Source: Anaerolineales bacterium UBA2317 (GTDB lineage: Bacteria; Chloroflexota; Anaerolineae; Anaerolineales; Villigracilaceae). From it: a stretch of DNA of 64,000 bases. Every line of letters starts with the position of its first letter. The first letter of the stretch is position 1. The notes under the pieces were generated by a model. The model searched no databases. It was not told the DNA's origin and saw nothing but the letters and a program-made list of their open reading frames with translations. The position numbers and the translations under genes are program-made. Below, in pieces: positions 15,809-25,285 of the stretch. The stretch spans positions 111,908 to 175,907 of the forward strand of contig DDVH01000025.1 of the NCBI GenBank assembly GCA_002345215.1, read 5' to 3'.

Positions 15809-18150
15809 GTGTTCGCGCAAAAAAAATCTTTCGTGATTTAACTGTCAACAAAGCGCGCAGTTTGTTGATTATTCTTGCTGTGGCGATTGGCGTTGCCGCA
15901 TTCGGTTTAATGTTGACTGGGCGAATTGTGTTGGAAGAAAATTTACGCGATGGTTACGCGGCGACAAAGCCTGCTCAAACTATCTTAACGCTTTCAGCAT
16001 TTGATGATGATTTGTTAAACAGTATTCATGAATTAGATTATGTGGAAGAAAGTTTTGCCTTCCGTTTAGATTCTGCTCGCCTCCAATCTTCAGGTGATGT
16101 TTGGTTGAGCATGGAAATTTATACTTTGCCTGAGTTTGATTCAATCCCACTCAACAAATTAAATTCAGAAGATGAGTTAACAACTCCCCCTCTAAATTCT
16201 ATTTACCTTGAACGCTCGTTGAATAATGTCATGCAAGTTGGTGATTCAATTACAGTTGAATTATTAAGTGGTGATTTGCATACGCTCAAGGTCGCAGGTT
16301 TCGTCAATGACTTGTCTCGTCTGCCATCTGAAATTAGTTTAACAGGTGTCGGTTATATCTCACTTGAAACTGCCGAAGAACTTGGTTTTGACACTCAATA
16401 TAACCAATTGGCTATTTCGTTTACTAACGCAAAATCAAGAGCCGAAATTGAAAAAGAAACCACAAAATTAATTACAGAAATTGAAGCTGAAAATTATTTT
16501 GTTTTGCGAGCTTCAATTCCACAACCAAATAAATATGTGCTTGGCGATAACATGACTTCAGTTTTGTTCATCCTAAACGCATTAGGCATTTTGACATTAA
16601 TCTTGAGTGCGTTTTTAGTGACGAGTGTTATGTCGGCTGTGATGTCACAACAAATTCCACAAATCGGGATTTTGAAATCTTTGGGTGCTCGTATTTCGCA
16701 AACCATGTCAATTTATTTTCAAGAAGTGTTATTGTTTGGCATCATCGCATTGATTCTTTCTATTCCAATGGGATTAATCGGCGCATATTTTCTCGCCGAT
16801 GGCGTTGCTACGGGAATGAATTTTGATGTCACTCAATTTCATTTACCAACCCAAACTTTAATATTACAAGCATTTAGTGCTTTGCTTGCACCGTTATTGG
16901 CTTCTTTGGTTCCAATTATTTCTGGTTCGCGCATCACCATTCGAGAAGCAATCAGCAATTACAAACCTGAAAATACAAAAAATGCAAGTCGCTTTGGTGA
17001 TTTGCCTCAACTCATAAATTTATCCATTCGCAATACATTTCGTCGCAAAGGTCGTTTGTTGTTAACATTTTTTGCTTTGTTGCTTGCAGGCGCAATGTTT
17101 ATCGCCATCATCGGTATTCGACAATCCATGCGCAATGCAGTAGCAGAACTTCAAGGTGATTTGAATTACGATATCAGTTTTGATTTTGCTCAAGCGTATC
17201 CAATTGAGTCAATTAAAGATGAAATTGCAAAAGTCAATCAAATTGAATCAATTGAAACATGGGCAGTCAATGATGCGCGACTTGTTATCAACGACGAACA
17301 TCAAACTGGAAGCATTATCATGTATGGCGTGCCAGAAGATACCACAATGGCGCAACCTGCTGTCATTCACGGCACATGGCTTGATGAAAATATCACGCGC
17401 GGAATTTATGTCAACGCCGATTTTATGGATTTATCACCCAATCTAAAAATCGGTTCGGTTATCAAATTAAATATCAATGGCACAGAAGAAGAATGGACTA
17501 TCATCGGCTCAGGCGGTCGCGGATTTATTCCGACTGCTTATGTTTTTTATGATGACTTAACTGCACAAACAGGTTTAGATGGCTTCGCGAACCGCCTCGT
17601 TATACAGACGGGTCAATCTGATTCTGTTTCTCAATCTCGAATCCAATCTGACGCATTGTCTCACCTAGCAGAGAATAACTTCTTCGTCGTCAACTCACAA
17701 ACTACGACTCAACTCAAAGAAACCACCGCCGCTCAAATGGATATTTTAATTATCTTATTACTAGCCATGGTGATTCTTATCGCAGTCGTCGGTGGACTTG
17801 GTTTAGCGATTACGATGAGTTTGAATGTCATCGAACGCACTCGTGAAATTGGAATCTTGCGTTCGTTAGGCGCACAAAATGGAGTTGTAAGACGCGTTGT
17901 GATTATTGAAGGTTTAGTAATCGGATTAATCAGTTGGGCAATTTCTATTCCATGCTCTATTCCACTTGCAATATGGCTTGGAAATTCATTAGGCAACTCC
18001 CTGCTCGCCAGACCTTTAGATTATATTTTTTCAATTCCTGCCTTATTAACTTGGCTCGGATTAACCGTTTTCATCTCAATCATCGCCAGCATTCTACCTG
18101 CTCAATCTGCCGCAAAATTAACCATCCGTGATGCGTTGGTGTATGAATAA
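15805..18150 (+). CDS. MacB/FtsX-family ABC transporter permease
   Basis: A 781-residue membrane protein with two FtsX-type halves. The layout is: N-terminal helix (about 14-36), a periplasmic-type domain, three helices (about 255-370), then a repeat of the pattern with helices at about 415-437 and three at the C-terminus (about 650-770). Motifs such as EIGILRSLGAQ and IGILKSLGAR, the coupling-helix region in each half, are clear. Start ATG overlaps the ATPase stop (ATGA). Such permeases move lipids, lipoproteins or peptides, or transmit force to envelope proteins. The cargo is unknown. Confidence 0.92.
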   Translation: MSVRAKKIFRDLTVNKARSLLIILAVAIGVAAFGLMLTGRIVLEENLRDGYAATKPAQTILTLSAFDDDLLNSIHELDYVEESFAFRLDSARLQSSGDVWLSMEIYTLPEFDSIPLNKLNSEDELTTPPLNSIYLERSLNNVMQVGDSITVELLSGDLHTLKVAGFVNDLSRLPSEISLTGVGYISLETAEELGFDTQYNQLAISFTNAKSRAEIEKETTKLITEIEAENYFVLRASIPQPNKYVLGDNMTSVLFILNALGILTLILSAFLVTSVMSAVMSQQIPQIGILKSLGARISQTMSIYFQEVLLFGIIALILSIPMGLIGAYFLADGVATGMNFDVTQFHLPTQTLILQAFSALLAPLLASLVPIISGSRITIREAISNYKPENTKNASRFGDLPQLINLSIRNTFRRKGRLLLTFFALLLAGAMFIAIIGIRQSMRNAVAELQGDLNYDISFDFAQAYPIESIKDEIAKVNQIESIETWAVNDARLVINDEHQTGSIIMYGVPEDTTMAQPAVIHGTWLDENITRGIYVNADFMDLSPNLKIGSVIKLNINGTEEEWTIIGSGGRGFIPTAYVFYDDLTAQTGLDGFANRLVIQTGQSDSVSQSRIQSDALSHLAENNFFVVNSQTTTQLKETTAAQMDILIILLLAMVILIAVVGGLGLAITMSLNVIERTREIGILRSLGAQNGVVRRVVIIEGLVIGLISWAISIPCSIPLAIWLGNSLGNSLLARPLDYIFSIPALLTWLGLTVFISIIASILPAQSAAKLTIRDALVYE

Positions 18151-18153
18151 CGA

Positions 18154-19932
18154 CTAGAGGGGCCAAAAAATTAATAATAATGGGATAGACACAGCAAAGA
18201 CAATAATTTCCAATCCCAATCCCATACGCCAATAATCGCTGAATTTATATCCACCTGGTCCCATCACAAGTGTATTGGATTGATGCCCAATCGGGGTTAG
18301 AAAATCACAAGAGGCACCAATCGTAATTGCCATGAGGAAAGGGTCAATAGAAGCGTTCATGCCGTGTGCAATTTTGATGGCAATTGGCGCCATTAAGACA
18401 ACTGCGGCGGCATTGTTTACTAATCCAGTAAGAAGCATGGATGCAACCAGTAAAACAGTCAATGCAAACACAGGTGGAAATTGGCTAGAAATTTGTAAGA
18501 TGCTATTTGCAATTAATTCTGCTCCACCAGTGGTTTCTAATGCGGCGCCGAGAGGAATCATTGCGCCAAGCAAAATAATAATGGGCCAATCTACACTTTC
18601 ATAGGCTTCTTTTAGGCTGACAAGCCTTGTAATTAGCATGAGCAACACGGCGATCATAAATGCAATTTGAACAGGAATCATTCCAAGCGCCGAAAATGCC
18701 AAAGCCGAAATAAAAATTCCAAGTCCAGCAAACAACTGTCCCCGTGTTTGACCGATGCGAATGTCTCTTTGGGCAAGTGGCAGACATCCTAGTCTTTCCA
18801 CAACTTCTTTCAATGTTTCAATATGGCTTTGTAAAAGTAGTACATCGCCATTTTGAAAACGGATTTTATCCAAACTGGTTCGCAATAATTTTCCCTGACG
18901 CGAAATGGCTAACAGATTCACGCCATAACTGCCGCGTAAATTCAGTGTGCGAGCAGTGTTGCCAACCATAATTGAGTTTGGCATAACAACGCCTTCAACG
19001 AGCGTGACATCATCCGAATCTAAATTTTTTGCGTGAATTTCTTTTTCGGCGACCATTTCTAAGCCAAGCGACTCAATTATTTTTTTGATGTTCTCGGCAT
19101 CAGCACTCACAATCAACACATCACCACTTTGTAATTTGGTATGCGACGATGGTTCCATGCGTCGTTCATTGCCACGAATTAAACCAACAACCAAAACTTC
19201 TGCCTTTGAAAACTCGCTGACTTCATATAACCGCTTCCCATTGACTGAAGATTTTTCAGGAACGCTTATTTCGGTGATGTAGTTATCAATGTCAAATAAT
19301 TTTTCATCCGCCGTATTGCCTTTGCGAACAGGAATAAAACGCCAACCAATTAAAGAAATAAATATCAACCCGACAAATGTTACACCAACACCGACAGGTG
19401 AAAAATCAAACATGTTGTAGGCAGGCAAACCTGCACTCACGCGAAATGAAGAAGCAATGATATTTGGTGGCGTGCCAATTAATGTGGTCATGCCACCAAG
19501 TAACGAAGCAAAAGCAACAGGCATAAACAAATAGGAAGCGGGAATTTTTTTCGTTTGAGAAATTTTCACCACAACAGGTAACAGCAATGCCAATGCGCCA
19601 ACATTATTCATAAAGGCTGAAAGTAACGCCACAAACCCTGAAAGCGCAAAAACTTGTGTGGAAATTCCGCCTTTGAGATTTGATAACCAACCACCGATTA
19701 TTTCTACGATTCCAGAATTTTGCAATCCGCGGCTGATGACTAACACCGCCGCAACCGTGATGACAGCTGGGTTGCTGAACCCCGAAAATGCTTGCTCCGC
19801 CTCTACAAGCCCCGTGAGTGTGACAATGACCAACGAAAGCAATGCCACAACGTCATAACGCCAGCGACCTGTAATGAAAAGGATGAGGGTTAAGAGAAGT
19901 GTGCCGAAGATAATTAATTGCTCGATTGTCAA
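18154..19932 (-). CDS. SLC13/ArsB-type anion permease with two TrkA-C domains
   Basis: A 592-residue inner-membrane transporter of the DASS/SLC13 superfamily. Five or six helices at the N-terminus are followed by two cytoplasmic RCK_C (TrkA-C) domains, at about 205-285 and 295-375. A second block of about six helices ends at the C-terminus. The P-S-x-I-like hairpin elements appear as GTPPNIIASS and ITIGASCDFLTPIGHQSN. Members carry sulfate, dicarboxylates or related anions with sodium; the substrate cannot be decided. It converges with the FtsX gene (3-nt gap) and precedes nothing obviously related. Confidence 0.88.
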   Translation of the reverse strand: MTIEQLIIFGTLLLTLILFITGRWRYDVVALLSLVIVTLTGLVEAEQAFSGFSNPAVITVAAVLVISRGLQNSGIVEIIGGWLSNLKGGISTQVFALSGFVALLSAFMNNVGALALLLPVVVKISQTKKIPASYLFMPVAFASLLGGMTTLIGTPPNIIASSFRVSAGLPAYNMFDFSPVGVGVTFVGLIFISLIGWRFIPVRKGNTADEKLFDIDNYITEISVPEKSSVNGKRLYEVSEFSKAEVLVVGLIRGNERRMEPSSHTKLQSGDVLIVSADAENIKKIIESLGLEMVAEKEIHAKNLDSDDVTLVEGVVMPNSIMVGNTARTLNLRGSYGVNLLAISRQGKLLRTSLDKIRFQNGDVLLLQSHIETLKEVVERLGCLPLAQRDIRIGQTRGQLFAGLGIFISALAFSALGMIPVQIAFMIAVLLMLITRLVSLKEAYESVDWPIIILLGAMIPLGAALETTGGAELIANSILQISSQFPPVFALTVLLVASMLLTGLVNNAAAVVLMAPIAIKIAHGMNASIDPFLMAITIGASCDFLTPIGHQSNTLVMGPGGYKFSDYWRMGLGLEIIVFAVSIPLLLIFWPL

Positions 19933-19942
19933 ATCAAAACTC

Positions 19943-20491
19943 CTATTGCGTCACTACAATTTGAATAAAAATCAAATCGCCAAAGAAATTACCATCAGGG
20001 TCAACGGCTTGCCAAGCGGATTCGTATTCTCCAACATCTGTTGGGGCTGTGAATAGGATTCTAATTGTGGCTTGTGTGCCTGCACGTGCGGGATACAAAG
20101 CCTGTGTTGTATTTGCAGACATTGGGTCACCGCCTACCCATTGAAGTTTATAGGTTGAGTCCCAATCGCAAGTGCCATCGTTTTTGATTAACCATTGTTT
20201 ATCAATTTGTGCGTTGGGTAAAAAAGATGTTCCATCTTCTACGGTTACATCGTCAAGGAAAGATAACACATTCGTACAAACACTTTCAGTTGGTGTAAAA
20301 ATTATTTGTTGCGTTGGTGTTTCAGTAATAGAAAAAGTAGTTGGAATAGGTGTTGATGTGAAAATAATTTGAGTAGGTGGAATCGAAGTTGGCGGGCGGA
20401 AAGGTGTAGGTGTAGTCTGCTCAGCACAGGCGGAGAGAATGATGAATGACAGAATCAGGTTGAAGGTAAGAATGAAGCGTTTGTATCTCAT
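19943..20491 (-). CDS. Lipoprotein with NBR1-type (FW) Ig-like domain
   Basis: A 182-residue exported protein when started at the ATG at 20491. This start places a signal peptide with lipobox ILSAC right at the N-terminus; an upstream in-frame start would run into the recA terminator and recA. A Thr/Pro-rich linker (residues about 25-60) leads to an FW domain of about 105 residues. The domain has four diagnostic tryptophans in KQWLIKNDG, CDWDS, LQWVGG and SAWQ. These domains are frequent in Chloroflexota cell-surface lipoproteins. They are thought to mediate protein binding, and no enzyme activity is expected. It ends 10 nt before the SLC13 gene on the same strand. Confidence 0.85.
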   Translation of the reverse strand: MRYKRFILTFNLILSFIILSACAEQTTPTPFRPPTSIPPTQIIFTSTPIPTTFSITETPTQQIIFTPTESVCTNVLSFLDDVTVEDGTSFLPNAQIDKQWLIKNDGTCDWDSTYKLQWVGGDPMSANTTQALYPARAGTQATIRILFTAPTDVGEYESAWQAVDPDGNFFGDLIFIQIVVTQ

Positions 20492-20493
20492 AA

Positions 20494-20520
20494 TAAAAAA
20501 TGGACACGATGTCGTGTCCA
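20494..20520 (-). terminator. recA terminator
   Basis: Minus-strand hairpin TGGACACGA/TCGTGTCCA (20501-20520, very short loop) followed by TTTTTTATT, 11 nt past the recA stop. It overlaps the leader of the FW-domain lipoprotein gene, whose ATG is 3 nt further on. Confidence 0.88.
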
Positions 20521-20531
20521 TTAATTTTACT

Positions 20532-21644
20532 TTATGCTTCTTCTTCGCCGCCACCTGCGTCACCGCCAGCATCAGCACTTTCGCCCATATCAAGCGGAAG
20601 AGCAATTTCGCCGCTCAACGCTTTTTGGCGAATGACGCTTTCAATTTCATTCATCAAATCAGGATTGGAACGTAGATAATCTTTTGCATTTTCACGTCCT
20701 TGGCCGATGCGAATATCACCATACGAGAAAAATGCGCCACGCTTCGTGATGACTTCAAACTTGGTTGCTAAATCCAAAACATCACCACTCTTGGAAATGC
20801 CTTCGTTGAACATGATGTCAAATTCAGCAGTGCGGAACGGAGGCGCAACTTTATTTTTAACAATTTTGACACGAGTACGATTACCGATAACTTCTTCACC
20901 AACTTTGATAGATTGAATACGACGAACATCCAAACGAAGTGAGGCATAGAATTTTAATGCCTGACCACCTGTGGTTGTTTCGGGGTTTCCAAACATGACG
21001 CCAATTTTTTGACGAAGTTGATTTGTGAAAATAACAGCAGTTTTGGTTTGGCTAATCGCACCGCTTAATTTACGAAGTGCTTGAGACATTAAACGAGCTT
21101 GCACACCCATAGTGGCATCGCCCATATCACCTTCGATTTCGGAACGTGGTACAAGTGCGGCAACGGAGTCAATGACGACGACATCTACTGCACCAGAGCG
21201 CACAAGTGTTTCAACGATTTCAAGCGCTTGTTCACCTGTATCAGGTTGGGAGACAAGTAAATTATCAATGTCAACACCAAGACGTGCGGCATAAACTGGG
21301 TCGAGAGCATGTTCCATGTCAATAAATGCGGCGGTGCCACCCATTTTTTGGGCTTCGGCAACCACATGTTGACATAACGTTGTTTTACCAGAAGATTCAG
21401 GACCATAAATTTCGGTGATGCGTCCACGTGGGATGCCGCCAACGCCTAATGCAATATCAAGTGAAAGTGAGCCTGTTGGGAAGACTTCAGTCACCATGCC
21501 ATGCGCTTTACCAAGCGGCATGATGGCACCTTCGCCATAACTTTTGAGGATATCACCCACAGCCTTATCAAGCATGGCTTGTTTGGCGGAATCTATGTTT
21601 GTATTTTGAGCAGGTTGTTCAGCGGAAGCACGTTTTCTAGCCAT
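20532..21644 (-). CDS. recA: Recombinase RecA
   Basis: A 370-residue protein that clearly matches RecA, the ATP-dependent strand-exchange enzyme and co-protease for LexA. Visible motifs are Walker A GPESSGKTT, Walker B VVVIDSVAALVP, the L1/L2 DNA-binding loops (MGDATMGVQARLMSQALRKL; GNPETTTGGQALKFYAS) and the C-terminal acidic tail. I chose the ATG at 21644 with GGAGA 7 nt upstream; the in-frame ATG at 21674 lacks a ribosome site. A promoter with an embedded palindrome lies at 21729-21756. The gene stands alone, without recX or lexA nearby. Confidence 0.98.
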   Translation of the reverse strand: MARKRASAEQPAQNTNIDSAKQAMLDKAVGDILKSYGEGAIMPLGKAHGMVTEVFPTGSLSLDIALGVGGIPRGRITEIYGPESSGKTTLCQHVVAEAQKMGGTAAFIDMEHALDPVYAARLGVDIDNLLVSQPDTGEQALEIVETLVRSGAVDVVVIDSVAALVPRSEIEGDMGDATMGVQARLMSQALRKLSGAISQTKTAVIFTNQLRQKIGVMFGNPETTTGGQALKFYASLRLDVRRIQSIKVGEEVIGNRTRVKIVKNKVAPPFRTAEFDIMFNEGISKSGDVLDLATKFEVITKRGAFFSYGDIRIGQGRENAKDYLRSNPDLMNEIESVIRQKALSGEIALPLDMGESADAGGDAGGGEEEA

Positions 21645-21728
21645 TTTTATTCTCCATTTTATGTATAGGGTCACTTAACCACGAAGGATAAAAGTTCGCA
21701 AAGGGTTAAGGAAATTAAGTGTAAAGCG

Positions 21729-21756
21729 AGTATAGCACAGATGTTCTGCTCGTCAA
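21729..21756 (-). promoter_or_regulatory. recA promoter with candidate LexA (SOS) operator
   Basis: Minus-strand TTGACG (21751-21756), 16-nt spacer, TATACT (21729-21734). The palindrome AGAACATCTGTGCT (21734-21747) fills most of the spacer and touches the -10. It matches AGAAC-N4-GTTCT, present twice perfectly at 45503-45537, with one substitution. Operator position and gene identity support SOS control. LexA itself is not in the window. Confidence 0.6.
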
Positions 21757-21778
21757 GAGGGAAAAATGAGGTTTCAGG

Positions 21779-22852
21779 TTATGGTTGAGGTGTCGGCGTA
21801 GCAGGCAAATCCAATGGAACAAAATCCAAAGTTGCGGCAGGTGGGCGTGTTGAATCAAACCCATTTTCGCCTTTGAAGGTAAAGTAACTTACTTGCCCGG
21901 GGAAAATCTCTACCCAAGTTTGCACGCGTTTCTCTTCATATCGAAAAGTAATTTTATATATCCCGGCGGGTAAATCACCAAGCACCATGTTTTCTTGATA
22001 ATACGGGTCTGGGTTAACTGCCCCACCTTTGCCATAAGTACGAATTGTGAATGTTCGTCCACCCTGTTCAGGTGAAACAGTCACTTCCACTTGTTGAAGC
22101 AGTTCGCCCTTAGTATCCATGATGCGCCCGGCTAATACTCCCCAACCTTGTGGCGGAGCAATCCACAACTCTGGATTGTACGTATAGAAAAAAGAATTAT
22201 TTGGCATACGAACTTCAAAATGCACATGCGGACCCGTCGTCGCACCTGTTGTACCCACAAAGCCAATGATATCTCCAGTTTCTACATGTTGCCCAACAAT
22301 TACACTCATCATGCTCATGTGTGCATAAATTGTATAAAGTTGTTGGTCGTTGTAACCAAAATCATGTCGAATAGCAACTGCTAAACCATACGGGTCACTT
22401 TGATTGCCCGGCGTTTCGGCAAACAAACCCCAATCAGCCCAAACAATGGTGCCGGGTCCAGCCGCCATAATAGGTGTGCCTTCGGGTGATGGAATATCTA
22501 CGCCAGTATGCACAATATTTCTTCCAAAAAACACGCCACCATAACGATAATCTGCAATGGGCCAATTGATTTGGTCAGCCGCAATGGGGCGCGTAAAAAA
22601 GAAATGGTCATACGGAGCAATTGCCCACGGCACAGGATACAAAGGCGGGCGCCAACCTGTGATAGGTTCTGCCCCCGGCGTTGGAAGACTAAATTGAAAT
22701 GGTGCAGGTGATGGAGAAACCACCGCCTCATTCGTGGCTTCAACTTGATTCTCAACCTCAGCAATCACTGCCGTTGGAGTTGAGTCTGTCACTGCATTTG
22801 AGCAAGCAGATAATATAAAGATAAATAAAAGTATCGAGGAAATTTTTTTCAT
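21779..22852 (-). CDS. M23 family (LytM) metallopeptidase lipoprotein
   Basis: A 357-residue exported lipoprotein; the signal ends in ILSACSN, so Cys17 is probably lipidated. The LytM domain covers about residues 110-225. Zinc-ligand motifs are HTGVDIPSPEG (H-x3-D) and HVHFEVRM (H-x-H), and YAHM contributes the second-shell His. A C-terminal beta domain of about 100 residues (MDTKGELLQQVEVTVSPEQGG) resembles a carboxypeptidase-regulatory/CNA-B-like fold. M23 enzymes cut peptide bridges in peptidoglycan or act as activators. It follows the beta-propeller lipoprotein gene on the same strand. Confidence 0.9.
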   Translation of the reverse strand: MKKISSILLFIFILSACSNAVTDSTPTAVIAEVENQVEATNEAVVSPSPAPFQFSLPTPGAEPITGWRPPLYPVPWAIAPYDHFFFTRPIAADQINWPIADYRYGGVFFGRNIVHTGVDIPSPEGTPIMAAGPGTIVWADWGLFAETPGNQSDPYGLAVAIRHDFGYNDQQLYTIYAHMSMMSVIVGQHVETGDIIGFVGTTGATTGPHVHFEVRMPNNSFFYTYNPELWIAPPQGWGVLAGRIMDTKGELLQQVEVTVSPEQGGRTFTIRTYGKGGAVNPDPYYQENMVLGDLPAGIYKITFRYEEKRVQTWVEIFPGQVSYFTFKGENGFDSTRPPAATLDFVPLDLPATPTPQP

Positions 22853-22868
22853 ATAGTAAATTGAAAGA

Positions 22869-22922
22869 GTGCGTCGCGTTTCTAAACTTAGAATATTGCT
22901 AACATCAAAAAGCGCGACGCAC
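22869..22922. repeat. GTGCGTCGCG inverted-repeat element
   Basis: Perfect 10-nt terminal inverted repeat (GTGCGTCGCG at 22869-22878 and complement at 22913-22922) around 34 nt of AT-rich sequence. It occupies the gap between two lipoprotein genes. It resembles the other short palindromic elements in the window in size and placement, but not in arm sequence. Confidence 0.7.
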
Positions 22923-22931
22923 CTATTAGCA

Positions 22932-24773
22932 TTACGGAATCACTGTCGGCGGTGTGGGCGTGATTGAAGGCAAAGGCGTAATCGTTGGTGTAGAGGAAGG
23001 CGTAAATGTGATGCGAGGCGTGCGTGTTGGTCTTGGTGTTGACGTAAAGGTTGCTGTCGGCGTCGGAGTCAAAGTCGGCGCGAAAACTCTTGTCGGTGTG
23101 GCTAACGCTTCGGCTGGATACAACTCTTTCATGGCATCGTACCAAGTTAATCCACTTGTCAAAGCAAATGTAGAAAATCTTGCGCCTTTGTAGTATGTTC
23201 TCCAATTCGGCAGTGAAGGCAATCTCTCCCATCCATACGCAGAGACTAAAGATGTAATATCAATCCAATAACCTGACGGCACAAGTGAATATTCGCCACC
23301 TTGTTCGTATGTGACAGGGTCTAAATCGTAACGAGCATTCAAATTCCATGGCGCGTTATGAATCGGCTCACCTAATGAACCATCTTGCACACTGGCGCGG
23401 ATATAAATTCTCCAATACGTTTGCGAGCCAATATCTTCACGCAAAGTCACCATCCAACCCGCATTTGCCATCAACGAATTAATTGCAAACGCTCTACCTG
23501 TGTACAACCAATCATTATCAAAACCAGGTTCAAGACTTGTTGTCAATGGAACAAAGGCATTTTCTAAACTTGCTAACGCATCCCAACCTGTTTCAATAAT
23601 GACTCGTGTTCGTAACGCATTAAATGATTCATCTACCAAATCATGCAATTGTGGAAATGGTGCCTGCACATCTTCAATATTCACCACATACCATCTCTGG
23701 TTTGGAACTTCTGCGCCGGGCGTAACAATCGGCGACCATAACGGCGTTGGGTTTACATTTTCCGCCTGCAAAAATGAATCAGGCAATGGGATTGATAACT
23801 CCGCATTTCCCCAAGTCATTCCACGCACTCGTCCACTTAAAGGAAGTGATGATTGCAAAACTTTTCCTTCTACATCATACGAAGTTACAAAATATTGATT
23901 CGGCGCACTAACCACTGCAACCACTTGACTTGCATTTTCATTCCATGTGCCGATATAACCATCACCAATCCATTGCGCGGCACGATTTGGTTCATTTGCA
24001 TCCCAAACATACAAACCGCTAAAACCAACAGTTTGCGAAATTGAACTCCATAACAATTGTGAGCCATCAAAATTCCAAACAGGATAATTTTCAGAAGCGA
24101 ATGGTGTATTACTTAAATTTTGATAACGTTCATCACCGGCAATATCTAAATCTGCTAGCCACACATCACTGTCACCACCGCGTGTTGAAATGAAAGCAAT
24201 ATGCCGACCATCCGGCGCCCAAGTTGGCGTATGGTCTGAAGCGGAATCATACGTCAATTGAATCACTTCACCATCCGTCACATTCACCACAGCAATTTCT
24301 AAATTGTCATTGATGTATGTTTCATACGCCAAAAACGAACCATCTGGCGACCACGACGGCGCAGAATCATATTCATCTGAATTTGTAATTTGAGTCACTT
24401 CACCAATTTGCAAATCCATCACATACAAATCCCAAAAACCACTTCTATCTGATGCAAATGCAAGTTGAGTTTTATCAGGACTCAATGCTGGCGATATATC
24501 ATTCCACTCGCCTGTTGTAATGCGAGTTAGCGGATAATTTTGTGGATGATATAAAAACAGATGAGCATATCCATTTTCTTCAATGGATAAAAACACAAAA
24601 TCGCTTCCATTACTTTCGGGGATAACTGCTTCTGTTTCCTCAACATTTATCTCAGGGACGAATTCCGTCGGTGTGGCATTTTGACTCGACTGGTTACAAG
24701 CAGAAAGTAAAAGGCTGGCGATTAAGAAAAGATATAAAATTTTCAAACGTTGGGAATTAACAAAGAAAAACAT
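22932..24773 (-). CDS. TolB-like beta-propeller lipoprotein with Thr/Pro-rich tail
   Basis: A 613-residue exported lipoprotein with lipobox LLSACNQ (Cys26). Residues about 60-330 hold WD40-like PD40 repeats with the signature SPDGS/APDGRHIAF and SPALSPDKTQLAF. These are the elements of a TolB-type propeller. A central region of about 200 residues has no recognised motif. The last 55 residues are almost purely Thr, Pro and Ser (TPTPT-type), a common wall-associated linker in Anaerolineae. The DNA here is correspondingly repetitive. Role: probably protein or glycan binding at the surface; no catalytic residues are seen. A 124-residue gene precedes it by 10 nt. Confidence 0.82.
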   Translation of the reverse strand: MFFFVNSQRLKILYLFLIASLLLSACNQSSQNATPTEFVPEINVEETEAVIPESNGSDFVFLSIEENGYAHLFLYHPQNYPLTRITTGEWNDISPALSPDKTQLAFASDRSGFWDLYVMDLQIGEVTQITNSDEYDSAPSWSPDGSFLAYETYINDNLEIAVVNVTDGEVIQLTYDSASDHTPTWAPDGRHIAFISTRGGDSDVWLADLDIAGDERYQNLSNTPFASENYPVWNFDGSQLLWSSISQTVGFSGLYVWDANEPNRAAQWIGDGYIGTWNENASQVVAVVSAPNQYFVTSYDVEGKVLQSSLPLSGRVRGMTWGNAELSIPLPDSFLQAENVNPTPLWSPIVTPGAEVPNQRWYVVNIEDVQAPFPQLHDLVDESFNALRTRVIIETGWDALASLENAFVPLTTSLEPGFDNDWLYTGRAFAINSLMANAGWMVTLREDIGSQTYWRIYIRASVQDGSLGEPIHNAPWNLNARYDLDPVTYEQGGEYSLVPSGYWIDITSLVSAYGWERLPSLPNWRTYYKGARFSTFALTSGLTWYDAMKELYPAEALATPTRVFAPTLTPTPTATFTSTPRPTRTPRITFTPSSTPTITPLPSITPTPPTVIP

Positions 24774-24783
24774 AAAATATCAA

Positions 24784-25158
24784 TTATTCAGGGAAATTTT
24801 CAACATCAGGTTCAGACGATGGATAGACATCAAAAGAAATTGTATATGGCTCTGCACTTGGACCTTCAAGATAATACAATTTTGCAATTAATGTGTATGG
24901 ATTTTGAATCTCACCGCGAATGTGCATGGTGAATTCAAGTTTGAATCCAAGTGTTTCAAGAATATTTGTGGAGGCAACTTCTTCTCCATTTGCATTTTGC
25001 AACTTCACTTCCAAACTCGGGCGTTTTTGAAACGGCGTAATTTGCATATTCACCAACACCCGCCGACCATCTGGGCGAGGCTTGGCTGTGAGATTTGTAA
25101 TTTTTGTTTCTTCGGGGGTAGCGCGGGTCAGCCCGTCTTTTGATACGAAAAAATCCAT
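24784..25158 (-). CDS. Conserved-looking small protein, unknown function
   Basis: A 124-residue soluble protein with no signal peptide or membrane helix. Its pattern of alternating hydrophobic residues (KITNLTAKPRPDGRRVLVNM; PYTLIAKLYYLEG) suggests a single beta-sandwich domain. I do not recognise the family. It lies 10 nt before the propeller lipoprotein gene and is probably co-transcribed with it and the M23 gene. Confidence 0.6.
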   Translation of the reverse strand: MDFFVSKDGLTRATPEETKITNLTAKPRPDGRRVLVNMQITPFQKRPSLEVKLQNANGEEVASTNILETLGFKLEFTMHIRGEIQNPYTLIAKLYYLEGPSAEPYTISFDVYPSSEPDVENFPE

Positions 25159-25285
25159 GCAAGTATTATAACTAGAAAAGAAATGAGAGGATGAGAAACG
25201 AGATTACAGTTTCATTAGTTCTTATGCAACTTTTCTTCCGTTATCTCGTAAAATAGTCAACTAAAAAATCACTGAGGAATAGTTT

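Noticed and set aside
22935..23193. Gly/Val-rich plus-strand ORF opposite the Thr/Pro tail
   Set aside because: It is the antisense of the Thr/Pro-rich codons of the propeller lipoprotein and has no ribosome site.
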